A stretch of DNA of 64,000 nucleotides from Pelagibacterium halotolerans B2 (GTDB taxonomy: Bacteria > Pseudomonadota > Alphaproteobacteria > Rhizobiales > Devosiaceae). Shown here in pieces: positions 18,798 through 28,795 of this stretch. The stretch spans positions 1,798,001 to 1,862,000 of the forward strand of contig NC_016078.1 in the NCBI RefSeq assembly GCF_000230555.1, read 5' to 3'. A program made the translations under genes and the position numbers. The notes beneath the pieces were generated by a model, which worked only from the letters and a program-made list of their open reading frames with translations, searched no databases and had not been told where the DNA came from. The stretch's first letter is position 1. Each line of letters opens with the position of its first letter.

Positions 18798-19238
18798 TCA
18801 GGCGTCCGCGTGTTCGCGAGCCTCACCGGCGGTAAGCGCGCGCAATCCGCCAAGGAAATCCTCGGGCCCCGGATCGGCGACCAACGCTCGCAATTCGTCC
18901 TGCGAATCCCGCCAGAGCGGCAGGATCTCTTCGAGCAGCGCCGCGCCCTTCCCGGTCAGTTCAAAGTGTCGGACATTGCCCTTTTCCGGGCGCCCCGCGA
19001 TCACCAGCCCGCGCTTGCGCAACGGCTCGAGATTGCGCAGGAGCGTCGTTCGATCCATGGAAATCCGTGCCGCCATCGAATTGACCGACATGCGCGGTGA
19101 GTTCTTGACGGTCATCAGAACCGTAAATTGAACGACCGAGATTTCAAACGGACGAAGCACTTTGTCATAGCGGCGCGTCAGAGCCCGCGCGGCCATCACG
19201 GTGTTGAGCACGAGGCAATCAAAAAAGGCAAAGGTCAT
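18798..19238 (-). CDS. MarR-family transcriptional regulator
   Basis: This 146-residue winged-helix protein has the MarR signature around residues 50-95: MAARISMDRTTLLRNLEPLRKRGLV followed by a GRPEKGNVRHFELT wing. It begins 10 bases from a 34-bp palindrome, so autoregulation is very likely. The ketoacyl-synthase gene follows 37 bases downstream, suggesting that the regulator controls that enzyme, perhaps in response to a fatty acid or phenolic ligand. The icd gene is divergent. Confidence 0.9.
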   Translation of the reverse strand: MTFAFFDCLVLNTVMAARALTRRYDKVLRPFEISVVQFTVLMTVKNSPRMSVNSMAARISMDRTTLLRNLEPLRKRGLVIAGRPEKGNVRHFELTGKGAALLEEILPLWRDSQDELRALVADPGPEDFLGGLRALTAGEAREHADA

Positions 19239-19248
19239 GCCGGCAAAC

Positions 19249-19282
19249 TATAGTGTAATTACACATGTGTAAATACACTATA
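19249..19282. promoter_or_regulatory. 34-bp palindromic operator before marR
   Basis: TATAGTGTAATTACACA and TGTGTAAATACACTATA are 17-bp arms with no spacer and a single mismatch; the left arm contains the exact palindrome GTGTAATTACAC. It is AT-rich against a GC-rich background and ends 10 bases before the marR start, a typical place for an autorepressing MarR dimer, possibly two dimers. It could also touch the divergent icd promoter about 55 bases away. Confidence 0.8.
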
Positions 19283-19336
19283 CGATCCCACCAATCCCCG
19301 CTGCCGCTCGACACGCCCCCTTCGCGGCGAGACACT

Positions 19337-19364
19337 TTGCGCCTTACCAATGCTCTGCTATAGG
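19337..19364 (+). promoter_or_regulatory. Candidate sigma-70 promoter for icd
   Basis: TTGCGC at 19337-19342 and TATAGG at 19359-19364 are separated by 16 bases and lie about 65 bases upstream of the icd start. This is the only good -35/-10 pair seen between the MarR palindrome and icd. Confidence 0.4.
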
Positions 19365-19429
19365 GACCGCGAACTTTGGCTGGCCCTTGCTGGCCGAACC
19401 GGATTTTTGCGCGCGAGGAGCACATATTT

Positions 19430-20641
19430 ATGACCAAGATCAAAGTCGCCAATCCCGTCGTCGAACTCGACGGCGACGAGATGACACGCATCATCTGGCA
19501 GGCCATCAAAGACAAGCTCATCCACCCCTATCTCGACATCGATCTTGAATATTACGACCTCAGCGTCCAGAAGCGCGACGAGACCGACGACCAGATCACC
19601 GTCGACGCCGCCAACGCCATCAAGAAGCACGGCGTGGGCGTCAAATGCGCCACCATCACTCCCGATGAAGGCCGCGTCGAGGAATTTGGGCTCAAGAAGA
19701 TGTGGCGCTCGCCCAACGGCACCATCCGCAACATCCTGGGCGGCGTGATCTTCCGCGAGCCCATCATCTGCAAGAACGTGCCGCGCCTCGTTCCCGGCTG
19801 GACCCAGCCCATCATCGTCGGTCGCCACGCCTATGGCGATCAGTACCGCGCCACCGATTTCAAATTCCCCGGCAAGGGCAAGCTGTCCATCAAGTTCGTC
19901 GGCGAAGACGGCCAGGAAATCGAACACGAAGTGTTCGACGCTCCCTCCTCGGGCGTGGCCATGGCCATGTACAACCTCGACGATTCGATCCGCGATTTCG
20001 CCCGCGCCTCGCTCAACTACGCCCTCCAGCGCGGCGTCCCCTGCTACCTCTCGACCAAGAACACAATTCTCAAGGTCTATGACGGTCGCTTCAAGGACAT
20101 CTTCGAGGAGGTCTTCCAGGCCGAGTTCAAGGAAAAATACGAAGCCAAGAAGATCTGGTACGAGCATCGTCTGATCGACGACATGGTCGCTGCCGCCCTC
20201 AAATGGTCCGGCGGCTATGTCTGGGCCTGCAAGAACTACGATGGCGACGTGCAGTCCGACATCGTCGCCCAGGGCTTTGGCTCGCTCGGTCTGATGACCT
20301 CGGTTCTCATGACCCCCGATGGACAGACCGTCGAAGCCGAAGCGGCCCACGGCACCGTGACCCGTCACTACCGCCAGCACCAGCAGGGCAAGGAAACCTC
20401 GACCAATTCCACGGCCTCGATCTTTGCCTGGACCCGTGGCCTTGCCCACCGCGCCAAGCTCGACGGCAATGACGAACTGGCAACCTTCGCCGCCACGCTC
20501 GAAAAGGTCACCATCGACACCATCGAGCAAGGCAAAATGACCAAGGATCTGGCCCTTCTGGTCGGCCCCGACCAGCCCTGGCTCACCACAATGGGGTTCC
20601 TGGACGCCATCGACGCCAACCTTCAGAAGGCGATGGCGTAA
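19430..20641 (+). CDS. icd: NADP-dependent isocitrate dehydrogenase
   Basis: This 403-residue enzyme is of the dimeric, eukaryote-like IDH type. It starts [20 protein letters not shown] and contains [22 protein letters not shown] (substrate loop near residue 90), [27 protein letters not shown] with metal-binding aspartates near residue 250, and [22 protein letters not shown] for NADP. It oxidises isocitrate to 2-oxoglutarate in the TCA cycle. GAGGAG precedes the ATG at 19430 by 11 bases. A strong terminator follows. Confidence 0.97.
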   Translation: MTKIKVANPVVELDGDEMTRIIWQAIKDKLIHPYLDIDLEYYDLSVQKRDETDDQITVDAANAIKKHGVGVKCATITPDEGRVEEFGLKKMWRSPNGTIRNILGGVIFREPIICKNVPRLVPGWTQPIIVGRHAYGDQYRATDFKFPGKGKLSIKFVGEDGQEIEHEVFDAPSSGVAMAMYNLDDSIRDFARASLNYALQRGVPCYLSTKNTILKVYDGRFKDIFEEVFQAEFKEKYEAKKIWYEHRLIDDMVAAALKWSGGYVWACKNYDGDVQSDIVAQGFGSLGLMTSVLMTPDGQTVEAEAAHGTVTRHYRQHQQGKETSTNSTASIFAWTRGLAHRAKLDGNDELATFAATLEKVTIDTIEQGKMTKDLALLVGPDQPWLTTMGFLDAIDANLQKAMA

Positions 20642-20664
20642 GCCGTCCCTTACCGGCACCTATC

Positions 20665-20693
20665 GAAGCGGCCCTTGTGGCCGCTTCTTTTTT
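20665..20693 (+). terminator. Rho-independent terminator after icd
   Basis: GAAGCGGCC and GGCCGCTTC form a 9-bp stem around a 5-base loop, followed by a T6 run. It begins 24 bases after the icd stop. Confidence 0.92.
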
Positions 20694-20802
20694 GCCCGCT
20701 TGATCGATCCGGTCGAATTTGCTCGACGCCCGAACATATTGGTCATATGAGCCAGTTTGGCCCGCCATCCGGCGGATACGTCACCAAAGCTGGAAGTTGC
20801 CG

Positions 20803-21756
20803 ATGCCGACCGGCGTGCTCATCGCCTTTGCCGCCTATGCCAGCTTCGCGTTTGGCGATGCCACGATAAAGAGCTTCGGCGGCTCCATGTCGGTCTTCCA
20901 GATCGGCTTTTTCGTCACGCTGTTCTCCTTCGTTCCGGCCCTTCTCGTCAAACCGCGCGGCGAGCGCTGGCGCGACGCCTTCAAGCTCACCCATGTCTGG
21001 CTCATGCAGTTGCGCGGCATCTGCGGCATCATGTCGATGGTGATGGTCACCATCGCTTTCACGACGATCCCGCTCGCCGAAGTTTACGCGCTGGTTTTTC
21101 TCACCCCGATCATCGTGACCATTCTTTCGGTCGTCATCCTGCGCGAGTCCATGACCCCGGCCCGCTGGTTGGCCCTCGCCATCGGCTTTGCCGGTGTGAT
21201 GCTGGTCGTCCGGCCCGGCTTCCGCACGCTTGAGTTGGGCCATCTGACCGCGGTTTGCGCCGCGCTTGCCGCCTCGGTGGGTGCCATCGTTCTCAAAAAG
21301 GTCTCGGCCACCGAGCGGCGCGTCTCGCTGCTGGGCGTGCTTTTGACCTATGCCCTGATTTTCAACGGCATCGCCATGATCCCGAATTTCGTCGTCCCCA
21401 CGCTCGACCAGATCGGCAGGCTGGTGCTCATCGGGCTGTTCGGCGGCACCGGGCAATTGCTGATGATCGCCGCGCCCCGCCGCGCGGCGGCCAACCAGAT
21501 CGCGCCTACCCAGTACAGCCAGATTTTCTGGGCCATTGCACTGGGTGGGCTGTTTTACGGCGAATATCCCGACACCGTCGCCGTAGTGGGGCTGGCGATC
21601 GTGGTTGCCGCCGGCATCGCGACACCCGGCGTCGATGCCGCCCGTTCGATCCTCGGCGCCCGTCTCGCCCGCTTCGGTCGCCGCAAACCAAAGCCGTTCC
21701 AGCCGCAACAGACAGAAGCGGCCGATCCCCAAAAGGAACCGGCCGCCATCAAATGA
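20803..21756 (+). CDS. DMT-family (EamA) transporter
   Basis: This 317-residue, roughly ten-helix protein starts MPTGVLIAFAAYASFAFGDA. Two EamA repeats are visible, the first ending ...FTTIPLAEVYALVFLTPIIVT and the second ...RRAAANQIAPTQYSQIFWAI. A soluble, Pro/Lys-rich tail of about 35 residues follows the last helix. Export of a small metabolite is likely; the substrate is unknown. The ATG at 20803 gives the right first helix. The gene converges on alaS with only 18 bases between stops and no terminator. Confidence 0.85.
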   Translation: MPTGVLIAFAAYASFAFGDATIKSFGGSMSVFQIGFFVTLFSFVPALLVKPRGERWRDAFKLTHVWLMQLRGICGIMSMVMVTIAFTTIPLAEVYALVFLTPIIVTILSVVILRESMTPARWLALAIGFAGVMLVVRPGFRTLELGHLTAVCAALAASVGAIVLKKVSATERRVSLLGVLLTYALIFNGIAMIPNFVVPTLDQIGRLVLIGLFGGTGQLLMIAAPRRAAANQIAPTQYSQIFWAIALGGLFYGEYPDTVAVVGLAIVVAAGIATPGVDAARSILGARLARFGRRKPKPFQPQQTEAADPQKEPAAIK

Positions 21757-21774
21757 TCGCCCGTCGCGCGGGGC

Positions 21775-24435
21775 TCAGGCTGAAAGATGCGCCTTGATCG
21801 CCTCGACCGCCGCCTGGGCTTGTGACGCGTCGGGGCCACCGGCCTGCGCCATGTCGGGGCGCCCGCCGCCGCCCTGTCCACCAAGCGTCGACGAACCGAT
21901 CCGCACCAGATCGACCGCGCTGTAGCGCGATACAAGGTCTTCGCTCACGCCCACCGAAATGCCGGCCTTGCCGTCCTCGGTCGTGCCGACGATAACGACG
22001 ATCCCCGAGCCGATCTGCTTTTTGCCCTGGTCGACAAGGCCGCGCAGATCCTTGGGCTGCAAGCCTTCCACGACCCGTCCCATGAAGGTCACCCCATTGA
22101 CGGTCTCGCTGGCCGCGCCATTGCCGGAGCCGCCGCCCATCGCCAGTTTCTGGCGCAGATCGGCAACCTGGCGCTCCAGCGCCCGCCGTTCCTCGACAAG
22201 TGCTTCGACCCGCGAAACCGCATCGCGCGGCGAAACCTTGAGAGCGGCCGCAACGGTCTTGAGCTGGTCTTCCTGCTCGTTGAGATAGGCACGCGCGCCA
22301 TCCGCGGTCAGCGCTTCCAGACGCCGGACACCTGCCGCGACCGAGCTTTCCTGCACGATCTTGACCAGCCCGATATCGCCGGTGCGCCGCACATGGGTGC
22401 CGCCGCACAATTCCATCGAATAGGTCTTGCCCGCCTTTTCCCCTTCGAGCGCCGTGCCCATGGAGACAACGCGCACCTCGTCGCCGTACTTTTCGCCAAA
22501 CAGCGCCATGGCACCGGCCTTGACCGCATCGTCGACCGCCATCAGCCGCGTTTCGACCGGCGCGTTCTGCAAAACGATGGCATTGGCCATGCGCTCGACT
22601 TCGGCCAGTTCCGCTTCGCTCATGGGCTTGGTGTGCGAATAGTCGAACCGCAGGCGCTCGGGTGAAACCAGCGAACCCTTCTGGGCCACATGGCTGCCCA
22701 GCACCTCGCGCAGCGCCTCATGGAGCAGATGGGTCGCCGAGTGGTTGGCGCGGATCGCCGTGCGGCGGGAATGGTCGACCCGCAGCGTCAGCGCCTCATC
22801 GATCCTGACGGTTCCCGCCTCGACCCTGACCCGGTGCGCAAAGACGCCACCCGCCTGCTTGGTGGTGTCGAGCACGGTGATCCTGGCGCCATCCTCGCTC
22901 TGCATGATCCCGGTGTCGCCCACCTGCCCGCCGCTTTCGCCGTAAAACGGGGTCTGGTTGAGCACGATGAAGCCCTCATCACCGGCGTTGAGCGCATCGA
23001 CGCTCGTGCCATCCTTGATCAGCGCTTTCACCGCGCCGTCGCTGTCCTCGGTTTCGTAACCGAGAAACTCGGTCGGGCCGGCCGCATCGGCAATCGAGAA
23101 CCAGACGGCGCTCGTTGCCGCATCGCCCGAGCCCGACCAGTTCTTGCGCGCTTCGGCCTTCTGGCGGGCCATGGCCGCATCGAACCCGGTCTGGTCGACC
23201 GAAACACCGCGCAGCCGCAGCGCATCCTGGGTCAGGTCGAGCGGAAAACCGTAGGTGTCATAAAGCTTGAACGCCGTCTCGCCCGCCAGCGTATCGCCCT
23301 GCCCGAGACCCGCGCTCTCGTCCTCGAGAATCTGCAACCCCCGGCTGAGGGTCTTGAGGAAACGCTCCTCTTCGAGCCTGATGGTTTCCGAGATCATCGC
23401 CTCGCCGGCCACGAGGTCGGGATAGGCCTGCCCCATCTCGCGCACCAGCGATGGCACGAGCTTGAAGATCGTGGGCGCATTGGTGCCCAAAAGCGTGGCG
23501 TGGCGCATGGCGCGGCGCATGATACGGCGCAGCACATAGCCGCGCCCTTCATTGGCCGGCAGCACGCCGTCGGCGATCAGGAACGACATCGAGCGCAAAT
23601 GATCGGCGATGACGCGGTACGAAGCGACGGTCTCTGCCGTCGGCCCCTTCCCGACCGCCGAAGCCGTCGCATCGATCACATGGCGGAACATATCGGTTTC
23701 AAAGACGCTCTCGACGCCCTGCAGGATCGACGCCATGCGCTCGAGGCCCATCCCCGTATCGATCGAGGGGTTGGGCAGGGCTTCCTGCGTGCCATCGGCG
23801 AACTGCTCATACTGCATGAACACCAGGTTCCAGAACTCGAGGAACCGGTCGCCATCCTCTTCCGGCGTGCCCGGAGGGCCACCCCAGATGTGATCGCCGC
23901 GATCGATGAAGATTTCCGAGCACGGCCCGCACGGACCCGTATCGCCCATGGACCAGAAATTGTCCGAGGTCGGGATGCGGATGATCTTGTCGTCGGAGAA
24001 CCCGGCGATCTTTTTCCAGAGGTCGGCCGCTTCGTCATCGGTGTGATAGACAGTGACCAGCAGCTTGTCCTTGTCGAGCCCGAACTCCTTGGTGACCAGC
24101 GTCCAGGCCAGATCGATCGCCTGTTCCTTGAAATAGTCGCCGAATGAGAAATTGCCCAGCATCTCGAAAAAGGTCAGGTGCCGGGCGGTAAAGCCCACAT
24201 TGTCGAGATCGTTGTGCTTGCCCCCGGCCCGGACGCATTTCTGCGACGTCGTGGCGCGCGAATAGGGACGCTTTTCAAGCCCGGTAAACACGTTCTTGAA
24301 CTGCACCATGCCCGCATTGGTGAACATCAGCGTCGGATCGTTGCGCGGCACGAGCGGGCTGGAGGCGACTTTCTCATGACCGTTCCCGGCAAAGAAGTCG
24401 AGGAAGGTCGAACGGATGTCGTTTACGCTTGTCAT
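21775..24435 (-). CDS. alaS: Alanyl-tRNA synthetase
   Basis: This 886-residue class II synthetase starts [20 protein letters not shown]. It has the catalytic region ([39 protein letters not shown]), the editing-domain zinc ligands HSATHLLHE near residue 580 and [13 protein letters not shown] near residue 685, and the C-Ala tail with [16 protein letters not shown]. It charges tRNA-Ala and clears mischarged Ser/Gly. The ATG at 24435 is canonical. It lies downstream of recA on the same strand, separated by the recA terminator. Confidence 0.97.
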   Translation of the reverse strand: MTSVNDIRSTFLDFFAGNGHEKVASSPLVPRNDPTLMFTNAGMVQFKNVFTGLEKRPYSRATTSQKCVRAGGKHNDLDNVGFTARHLTFFEMLGNFSFGDYFKEQAIDLAWTLVTKEFGLDKDKLLVTVYHTDDEAADLWKKIAGFSDDKIIRIPTSDNFWSMGDTGPCGPCSEIFIDRGDHIWGGPPGTPEEDGDRFLEFWNLVFMQYEQFADGTQEALPNPSIDTGMGLERMASILQGVESVFETDMFRHVIDATASAVGKGPTAETVASYRVIADHLRSMSFLIADGVLPANEGRGYVLRRIMRRAMRHATLLGTNAPTIFKLVPSLVREMGQAYPDLVAGEAMISETIRLEEERFLKTLSRGLQILEDESAGLGQGDTLAGETAFKLYDTYGFPLDLTQDALRLRGVSVDQTGFDAAMARQKAEARKNWSGSGDAATSAVWFSIADAAGPTEFLGYETEDSDGAVKALIKDGTSVDALNAGDEGFIVLNQTPFYGESGGQVGDTGIMQSEDGARITVLDTTKQAGGVFAHRVRVEAGTVRIDEALTLRVDHSRRTAIRANHSATHLLHEALREVLGSHVAQKGSLVSPERLRFDYSHTKPMSEAELAEVERMANAIVLQNAPVETRLMAVDDAVKAGAMALFGEKYGDEVRVVSMGTALEGEKAGKTYSMELCGGTHVRRTGDIGLVKIVQESSVAAGVRRLEALTADGARAYLNEQEDQLKTVAAALKVSPRDAVSRVEALVEERRALERQVADLRQKLAMGGGSGNGAASETVNGVTFMGRVVEGLQPKDLRGLVDQGKKQIGSGIVVIVGTTEDGKAGISVGVSEDLVSRYSAVDLVRIGSSTLGGQGGGGRPDMAQAGGPDASQAQAAVEAIKAHLSA

Positions 24436-24631
24436 GATCGAGCCAAAAACCCTGTCTGCGGCCAAGACGCCGCACCATATCTTTATCGTTCTGGATGCGC
24501 CGGATACGCGGCTGATCGCGCCCCGTTTCACCGGCTGGAAACCTGAGCAAGCCTTCTAGCGTGTGCATCGGGGGAGTGCAATGCGAAGGCTGCGGCACCC
24601 GGGCATTAAGTGAGCGATCGAACGCCGGCGC

Positions 24632-24664
24632 ACCAAAAAAGAAAGGCGCCGGTTACCCGGCGCC
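24632..24664 (-). terminator. Rho-independent terminator of recA
   Basis: Read on the minus strand, GGCGCCGG and CCGGCGCC form an 8-bp stem followed by TTTCTTTTTTGG. It lies about 55 bases after the recA stop and separates recA from alaS. Confidence 0.88.
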
Positions 24665-24719
24665 AGGAGGTCATAGACAAATCTTGCTTCTGGCCGGCGA
24701 GAACCCCGCGCCGCCAAAG

Positions 24720-25793
24720 CTAGTCCTCACCGTCCTCGGCGCTATCTTCTCCCGCCGTAATCAGTTCGGCGGCAATAAGCCCGGCGCTCTCGCGCACCCC
24801 ATTTTCGATCTGGTGCGCGATTTCGGGATTGTCCTTGAGGAACTGGCGCGAATTTTCACGCCCCTGCCCCAACCTCTGGCTATCATAGGAGAACCAGGCC
24901 CCCGACTTTTCCACGATCCCGGCCTTGACGCCCAGATCGAGCAATTCACCCGTCTTGGAAATCCCCTCGCCATACATGATGTCGAACTCGACCTGCCGGA
25001 ACGGAGGGGCCATCTTGTTCTTGACCACCTTGACGCGTGTCTGGTTGCCCACGACTTCCTCGCGGTCCTTGATCGCGCCGATACGGCGGATATCGAGGCG
25101 AACCGACGAATAGAACTTGAGCGCATTGCCACCGGTTGTGGTTTCGGGAGACCCGAACATCACGCCGATCTTCATGCGGATCTGGTTGATGAAGATCACC
25201 ATGGCCTTCGATTTGGAGATCGAGGCCGTAAGCTTGCGCATGGCCTGGCTCATCAGGCGCGCCTGAAGGCCCGGCAGGGAATCGCCCATTTCGCCTTCGA
25301 GTTCTGCCCGCGGCGTCAGCGCCGCCACCGAATCCACGACAAGGACGTCGATCGCACCCGAGCGTACCAGCGTGTCGGCGATCTCAAGCGCCTGTTCGCC
25401 CGCATCGGGCTGGGAGATCAGCAGGTCGTCGATATTGACGCCGAGCTTGCGGGCATAGGTGGGATCCAGCGCATGTTCAGCGTCGATGAACGCGCAGATA
25501 CCGCCCGACTTCTGGGCCTCCGCAAGCACATGCAGGGCAAGGGTCGTCTTGCCCGAACTTTCCGGTCCGAAAACTTCGATAATGCGGCCACGCGGCAGTC
25601 CACCGATGCCCAGCGCAATGTCGAGACCGAGCGAGCCCGTGGAAATCGATTCGACATTGACCTGGGTGTTCTCCCCAAGCTTCATGATCGAACCCTTGCC
25701 GAAATTGCGCTCGATCTGCCCCAGAGCGGCTTCGAGCGCCTTGTTCTTGTCCATCGAACCCCCGTCAACCACGCGAAGCTGTGAAACTGCCAT
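24720..25793 (-). CDS. recA: Recombinase RecA
   Basis: This 357-residue protein is full-length RecA: Walker [10 protein letters not shown] near residue 76, Walker [10 protein letters not shown] near residue 150, loop-2 region [20 protein letters not shown], and a short acidic tail ([10 protein letters not shown]). It catalyses strand exchange and triggers LexA self-cleavage in the SOS response. AGGAGAG lies upstream of the ATG at 25793. Its promoter carries GTTC-N7-GTTC-type SOS motifs, and a terminator follows. Confidence 0.99.
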   Translation of the reverse strand: MAVSQLRVVDGGSMDKNKALEAALGQIERNFGKGSIMKLGENTQVNVESISTGSLGLDIALGIGGLPRGRIIEVFGPESSGKTTLALHVLAEAQKSGGICAFIDAEHALDPTYARKLGVNIDDLLISQPDAGEQALEIADTLVRSGAIDVLVVDSVAALTPRAELEGEMGDSLPGLQARLMSQAMRKLTASISKSKAMVIFINQIRMKIGVMFGSPETTTGGNALKFYSSVRLDIRRIGAIKDREEVVGNQTRVKVVKNKMAPPFRQVEFDIMYGEGISKTGELLDLGVKAGIVEKSGAWFSYDSQRLGQGRENSRQFLKDNPEIAHQIENGVRESAGLIAAELITAGEDSAEDGED

Positions 25794-25867
25794 TGTTAGC
25801 TCTCCTTATTTCACCAAATGCCCTGCGCGTGCAACGCGATCGGACGACCCTCAACGCCTATTTCTAG

Positions 25868-25921
25868 GTTGCACATTTGTTCTCATTTTGTTTTCGATAT
25901 GTCAAGAGACAAAATAAGAAC
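25868..25921 (-). promoter_or_regulatory. recA promoter with SOS (LexA) boxes
   Basis: On the + strand, GTTG (25868), GTTC (25879) and GTTT (25890) stand exactly 11 bases apart, giving GTTG-N7-GTTC-N7-GTTT. This is very close to the alphaproteobacterial LexA box GTTC-N7-GTTC. A further minus-strand GTTC-N7-GTCT begins at 25921. A minus-strand TTGACA (-35) lies at 25905-25900 between the two, so LexA would cover the -35/-10 region. Confidence 0.75.
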
Positions 25922-25987
25922 ACCCATAAAGGGTGGAACCGCATCGCCCCATGATCATTGCAGAAACAGATCGGCATGGAGACTACC

Positions 25988-26137
25988 ATGAACATGGGCA
26001 CGGGAATCGCCATGGGAATCGCGATCGGCGCCGGTATCGGTGTCGCGATCGATAACATCGCCATGGGAATCGGCATTGGCGTCGCAATCGGCGCCGGCCT
26101 TGGTGCGGCGTTTGTCGCCGCCTCGAAGAAAGACTAG
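25988..26137 (+). CDS. 49-residue glycine-zipper small protein
   Basis: The frame reads MNMGTGIAMGIAIGAGIGVA, then IDNIAMGIGIGVAIGAGLGA, and ends AFVAASKKD. It consists of repeated GxAxG/GxxxG units typical of glycine-zipper membrane helices, with an internal duplication and a basic end. GGAG lies 6 bases before the ATG; an in-frame ATG at 25976 is an alternative. It is divergent from recA, and its stop overlaps the cckA stop on the other strand. No function is known. Confidence 0.6.
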   Translation: MNMGTGIAMGIAIGAGIGVAIDNIAMGIGIGVAIGAGLGAAFVAASKKD

Positions 26138-28680
26138 TCTTCGCCGGCCGCCGGGCTTCCCGAGAGCACTTCCTTGACCTTGGAGTTGATCTGGTCGAGC
26201 GTATAGGGCTTGGGCAGAAATTCCACGCTGCGGTCATCCTCGAGCCCCTGCCGGACGCTTTCCTCGGCGTAGCCGGAAACGAAGATCACCTTGAGCTCGG
26301 GATAGAGCTTGCGCACATGGGTCAGCAGCGTCGGCCCGTCCATCTCGGGCATCACCACATCGGAAATGATGAGGTCGACCTTGCCCTCGATCTCTTCGAG
26401 CACCTCGAGTGCCTCCTCGCCCGATCCCGCCTCGAACACCTCGTACCCCGTGGTCGAAAGCGCCCGCGCCGAAAACATGCGCACGCTTTCCTCGTCCTCG
26501 ACGAGAAGAATGCGTTCATTGCCGGTCAGGTCCTTGACTGGCGCCGCGACGGCCTTGACCGCTTCCTCCTTTTCCACCGGTATGTGCCGGGGCAGCAGCA
26601 GCCGGAACGTCGTGCCCTTGCCAACCTCGGATTCGGGATAGATGTAGCCGCCGGTCTGCTTGATGATGCCATAGACCATCGACAGGCCGAGCCCGGTCCC
26701 CTTGCCCAGTTCCTTGGTCGAAAAGAACGGTTCGAAGATCTTTTCCATGACCTCCTGGGTCATGCCCGTGCCCGTATCGCCGACCTCGATCAGAACGAAA
26801 TCGGCCGGGACGAACCCGGGATAGGTGAAGGTCTCGGCCTCGGCCTGCTCCACATTGCGCGTGCGCAGGGTAATCTGCCCGCCATCGGGCATGGCGTCGC
26901 GCGCGTTGACCGCAAGGTTGATGATCACCTGCTCGAGCTGCACCAGATCGGCGCGGATCGGCCACACGTCGCGCCCGTGCTCGACATCGAGCGTCACATG
27001 CTCGCCGATCAGGCGCTTGAGCAACACCGTCAGATCGTCGATATGCTGGGGCACCTCGAGCACCTGCGGGCGCAGCGTCTGGCGCCGCGAGAAAGCCAGA
27101 AGCTGGCGCACCAGCCCCGCCGCGCGGTTGGCGCTCTGCTTGATCGACATGATGTCGCCAAACGAAGGATCGGACGGCTTGTGCTTGAGCAACAGCAGGT
27201 CCGAAAACCCGATGATCGCCGTCAGAACGTTGTTGAAATCATGGGCCACACCGCCCGCCAATTGCCCCACCGCCTGCATCTTCATGCCTTGGGCAAACTG
27301 CTCTTCGAGTTGGCGCTGCTCGGTCATGTCCAGAGCATAAAGGATCGCCGCTTCGTCGCTTTCTCCGCCCTGCTCGACGCCGGAAATGAACATGCGCACG
27401 CTGCGCGGCTTTTCCCCGGGAATCGTCGCATCGACCGGCGCGATCTCGGATCGGTGCGCCTTGGCGTCGACAAGCGCCATCGCCAGTTTTTCCCGGCTTT
27501 CCGGATCGATCAGCGAGGCGACATTGAGCCCCTCGATCCCGCGTTCGCCCGATGTCAGTCCGAAAATCCGGGTAAAGGGCGCGTTGGTGCGCACCACCTT
27601 GCCCGCCCCGTCGAGCGCTGCAATGGCGATCGGGGTGTGATTGAAAAACCGCGAAAACCGCACTTCGGCGGCCCGCAGGGCTTCCTCGCCCTCGATGCCG
27701 CGCGAGCGGTCGAGCACCAGCGTGCGCGTCTCGCCAAGCTCACCCTCGGCCAGCCGCGCCGCGCGATGGAGCAGCCGCACCGGAAGATTGGTCCCGTCGT
27801 GGCGCACCAGATCGAGATCGATCACCTCGGTGCGCACCGCCCCGTCCTGCCCGCCGCCCATCAACAGCCCGGCGCCATCGCCCTGGACGATTTCGCCAAG
27901 ATCGAGATCGCCGGCCTCAAAGGCCGCAAGATCATACCCGAGCCAGTCGGCAAGCGTTGAGTTGATATATTGAATGCGCCCCCGCGCATTGGCAGAAAAG
28001 AACCCGGCCGGCGCATGGTCGAGATAGTCGATGGCCTTTTGCAATTCGACGTAGAAATTTTCCTGCGCGTCGCGGTCGCGGGTTATGTCCTCCACCGTCC
28101 AGATCACCGACTTGCCCGAAGCGCCGTCATAGTCGGGAAGGCTGCGCGCCCCGATCCGGAACCATTGCGCGGCGCTCTTGCCGCGCGAAATCCGCACGTC
28201 CTCGACAATGGCCCGCCCGTCCCGCGCGGCGCGCGACAGGCGATAGACCGCCTCGCTCGCCTCGGGCTGGCTGGCAAACAGCCTTGGCACACCAACCGGA
28301 ACCCCCTTGGATACCGATTTGGACAGGTCCGAATATTGCGCATTGGCATAAAAGATCTTGCCGTCGCGATCGGTAACCACTGCCCCGTAAGGCAGGCTGT
28401 CGACGATAGCGCGGGCCAGTGTGCGCTTTTCGGAACCGCCGACGAACCGGAACAGGCCCGCCGCCAGCGCAAACAGCGAAAACACCCCGATGACCGAAAG
28501 AATGCCAAGGAACAGCACGATCGTTTCGGGCGAAGCGGCTTCCCCCATCAGCGAGAACGCCACGGCCACGGCAACGAAGGCCAGCGAAAGGATGACCACC
28601 CGCCACAGCGCCGCATTGGAGGACGGGCGCGCCATCATCGGCTCGGGATAGCTGTCCTCGTCCATCGGGGCCACCGCCAT
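26134..28680 (-). CDS. cckA: Cell-cycle hybrid histidine kinase CckA
   Basis: This 848-residue protein has two N-terminal transmembrane helices (residues about 25-80), a series of PAS-like domains to about residue 460, a HisKA domain with the phosphoacceptor in [20 protein letters not shown] near residue 490, an HATPase domain ([34 protein letters not shown]), and a receiver domain with [14 protein letters not shown] near residue 780. CckA phosphorylates CtrA and CpdR through ChpT. AAGGAAAG precedes the ATG at 28680. An exact CtrA box lies upstream, giving a likely feedback loop. Confidence 0.94.
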   Translation of the reverse strand: MAVAPMDEDSYPEPMMARPSSNAALWRVVILSLAFVAVAVAFSLMGEAASPETIVLFLGILSVIGVFSLFALAAGLFRFVGGSEKRTLARAIVDSLPYGAVVTDRDGKIFYANAQYSDLSKSVSKGVPVGVPRLFASQPEASEAVYRLSRAARDGRAIVEDVRISRGKSAAQWFRIGARSLPDYDGASGKSVIWTVEDITRDRDAQENFYVELQKAIDYLDHAPAGFFSANARGRIQYINSTLADWLGYDLAAFEAGDLDLGEIVQGDGAGLLMGGGQDGAVRTEVIDLDLVRHDGTNLPVRLLHRAARLAEGELGETRTLVLDRSRGIEGEEALRAAEVRFSRFFNHTPIAIAALDGAGKVVRTNAPFTRIFGLTSGERGIEGLNVASLIDPESREKLAMALVDAKAHRSEIAPVDATIPGEKPRSVRMFISGVEQGGESDEAAILYALDMTEQRQLEEQFAQGMKMQAVGQLAGGVAHDFNNVLTAIIGFSDLLLLKHKPSDPSFGDIMSIKQSANRAAGLVRQLLAFSRRQTLRPQVLEVPQHIDDLTVLLKRLIGEHVTLDVEHGRDVWPIRADLVQLEQVIINLAVNARDAMPDGGQITLRTRNVEQAEAETFTYPGFVPADFVLIEVGDTGTGMTQEVMEKIFEPFFSTKELGKGTGLGLSMVYGIIKQTGGYIYPESEVGKGTTFRLLLPRHIPVEKEEAVKAVAAPVKDLTGNERILLVEDEESVRMFSARALSTTGYEVFEAGSGEEALEVLEEIEGKVDLIISDVVMPEMDGPTLLTHVRKLYPELKVIFVSGYAEESVRQGLEDDRSVEFLPKPYTLDQINSKVKEVLSGSPAAGED

Positions 28681-28771
28681 CGCTTTTCTTTCCTTAGTGC
28701 AAACACCCACCCGTAAATCGAATCGGGCTTCCCATTGGTAGCAAACCCGGGTTTGCCTTGGGTAGTGCGGA

Positions 28772-28787
28772 TTAACCGCTCGTTAAC
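28772..28787. promoter_or_regulatory. Exact CtrA box upstream of cckA
   Basis: TTAA-CCGCTCG-TTAAC matches the CtrA consensus TTAA-N7-TTAAC in every fixed position. It lies about 92 bases upstream of the cckA start, in the gap after flhB. A GAATC (CcrM-type GANTC) lies at 28720. CtrA control of its own activating kinase is the likely meaning. Confidence 0.85.
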
Positions 28788-28795
28788 AATCTCGG

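Noticed and set aside
22690..24147. 485-codon open frame antisense to alaS
   Set aside because: Contained in alaS, with antisense-type composition.
26317..27960. 547-codon open frame antisense to cckA
   Set aside because: Shadow of the cckA kinase region. Its composition (Arg/His/Gln-rich) is typical of antisense frames in GC-rich genomes.
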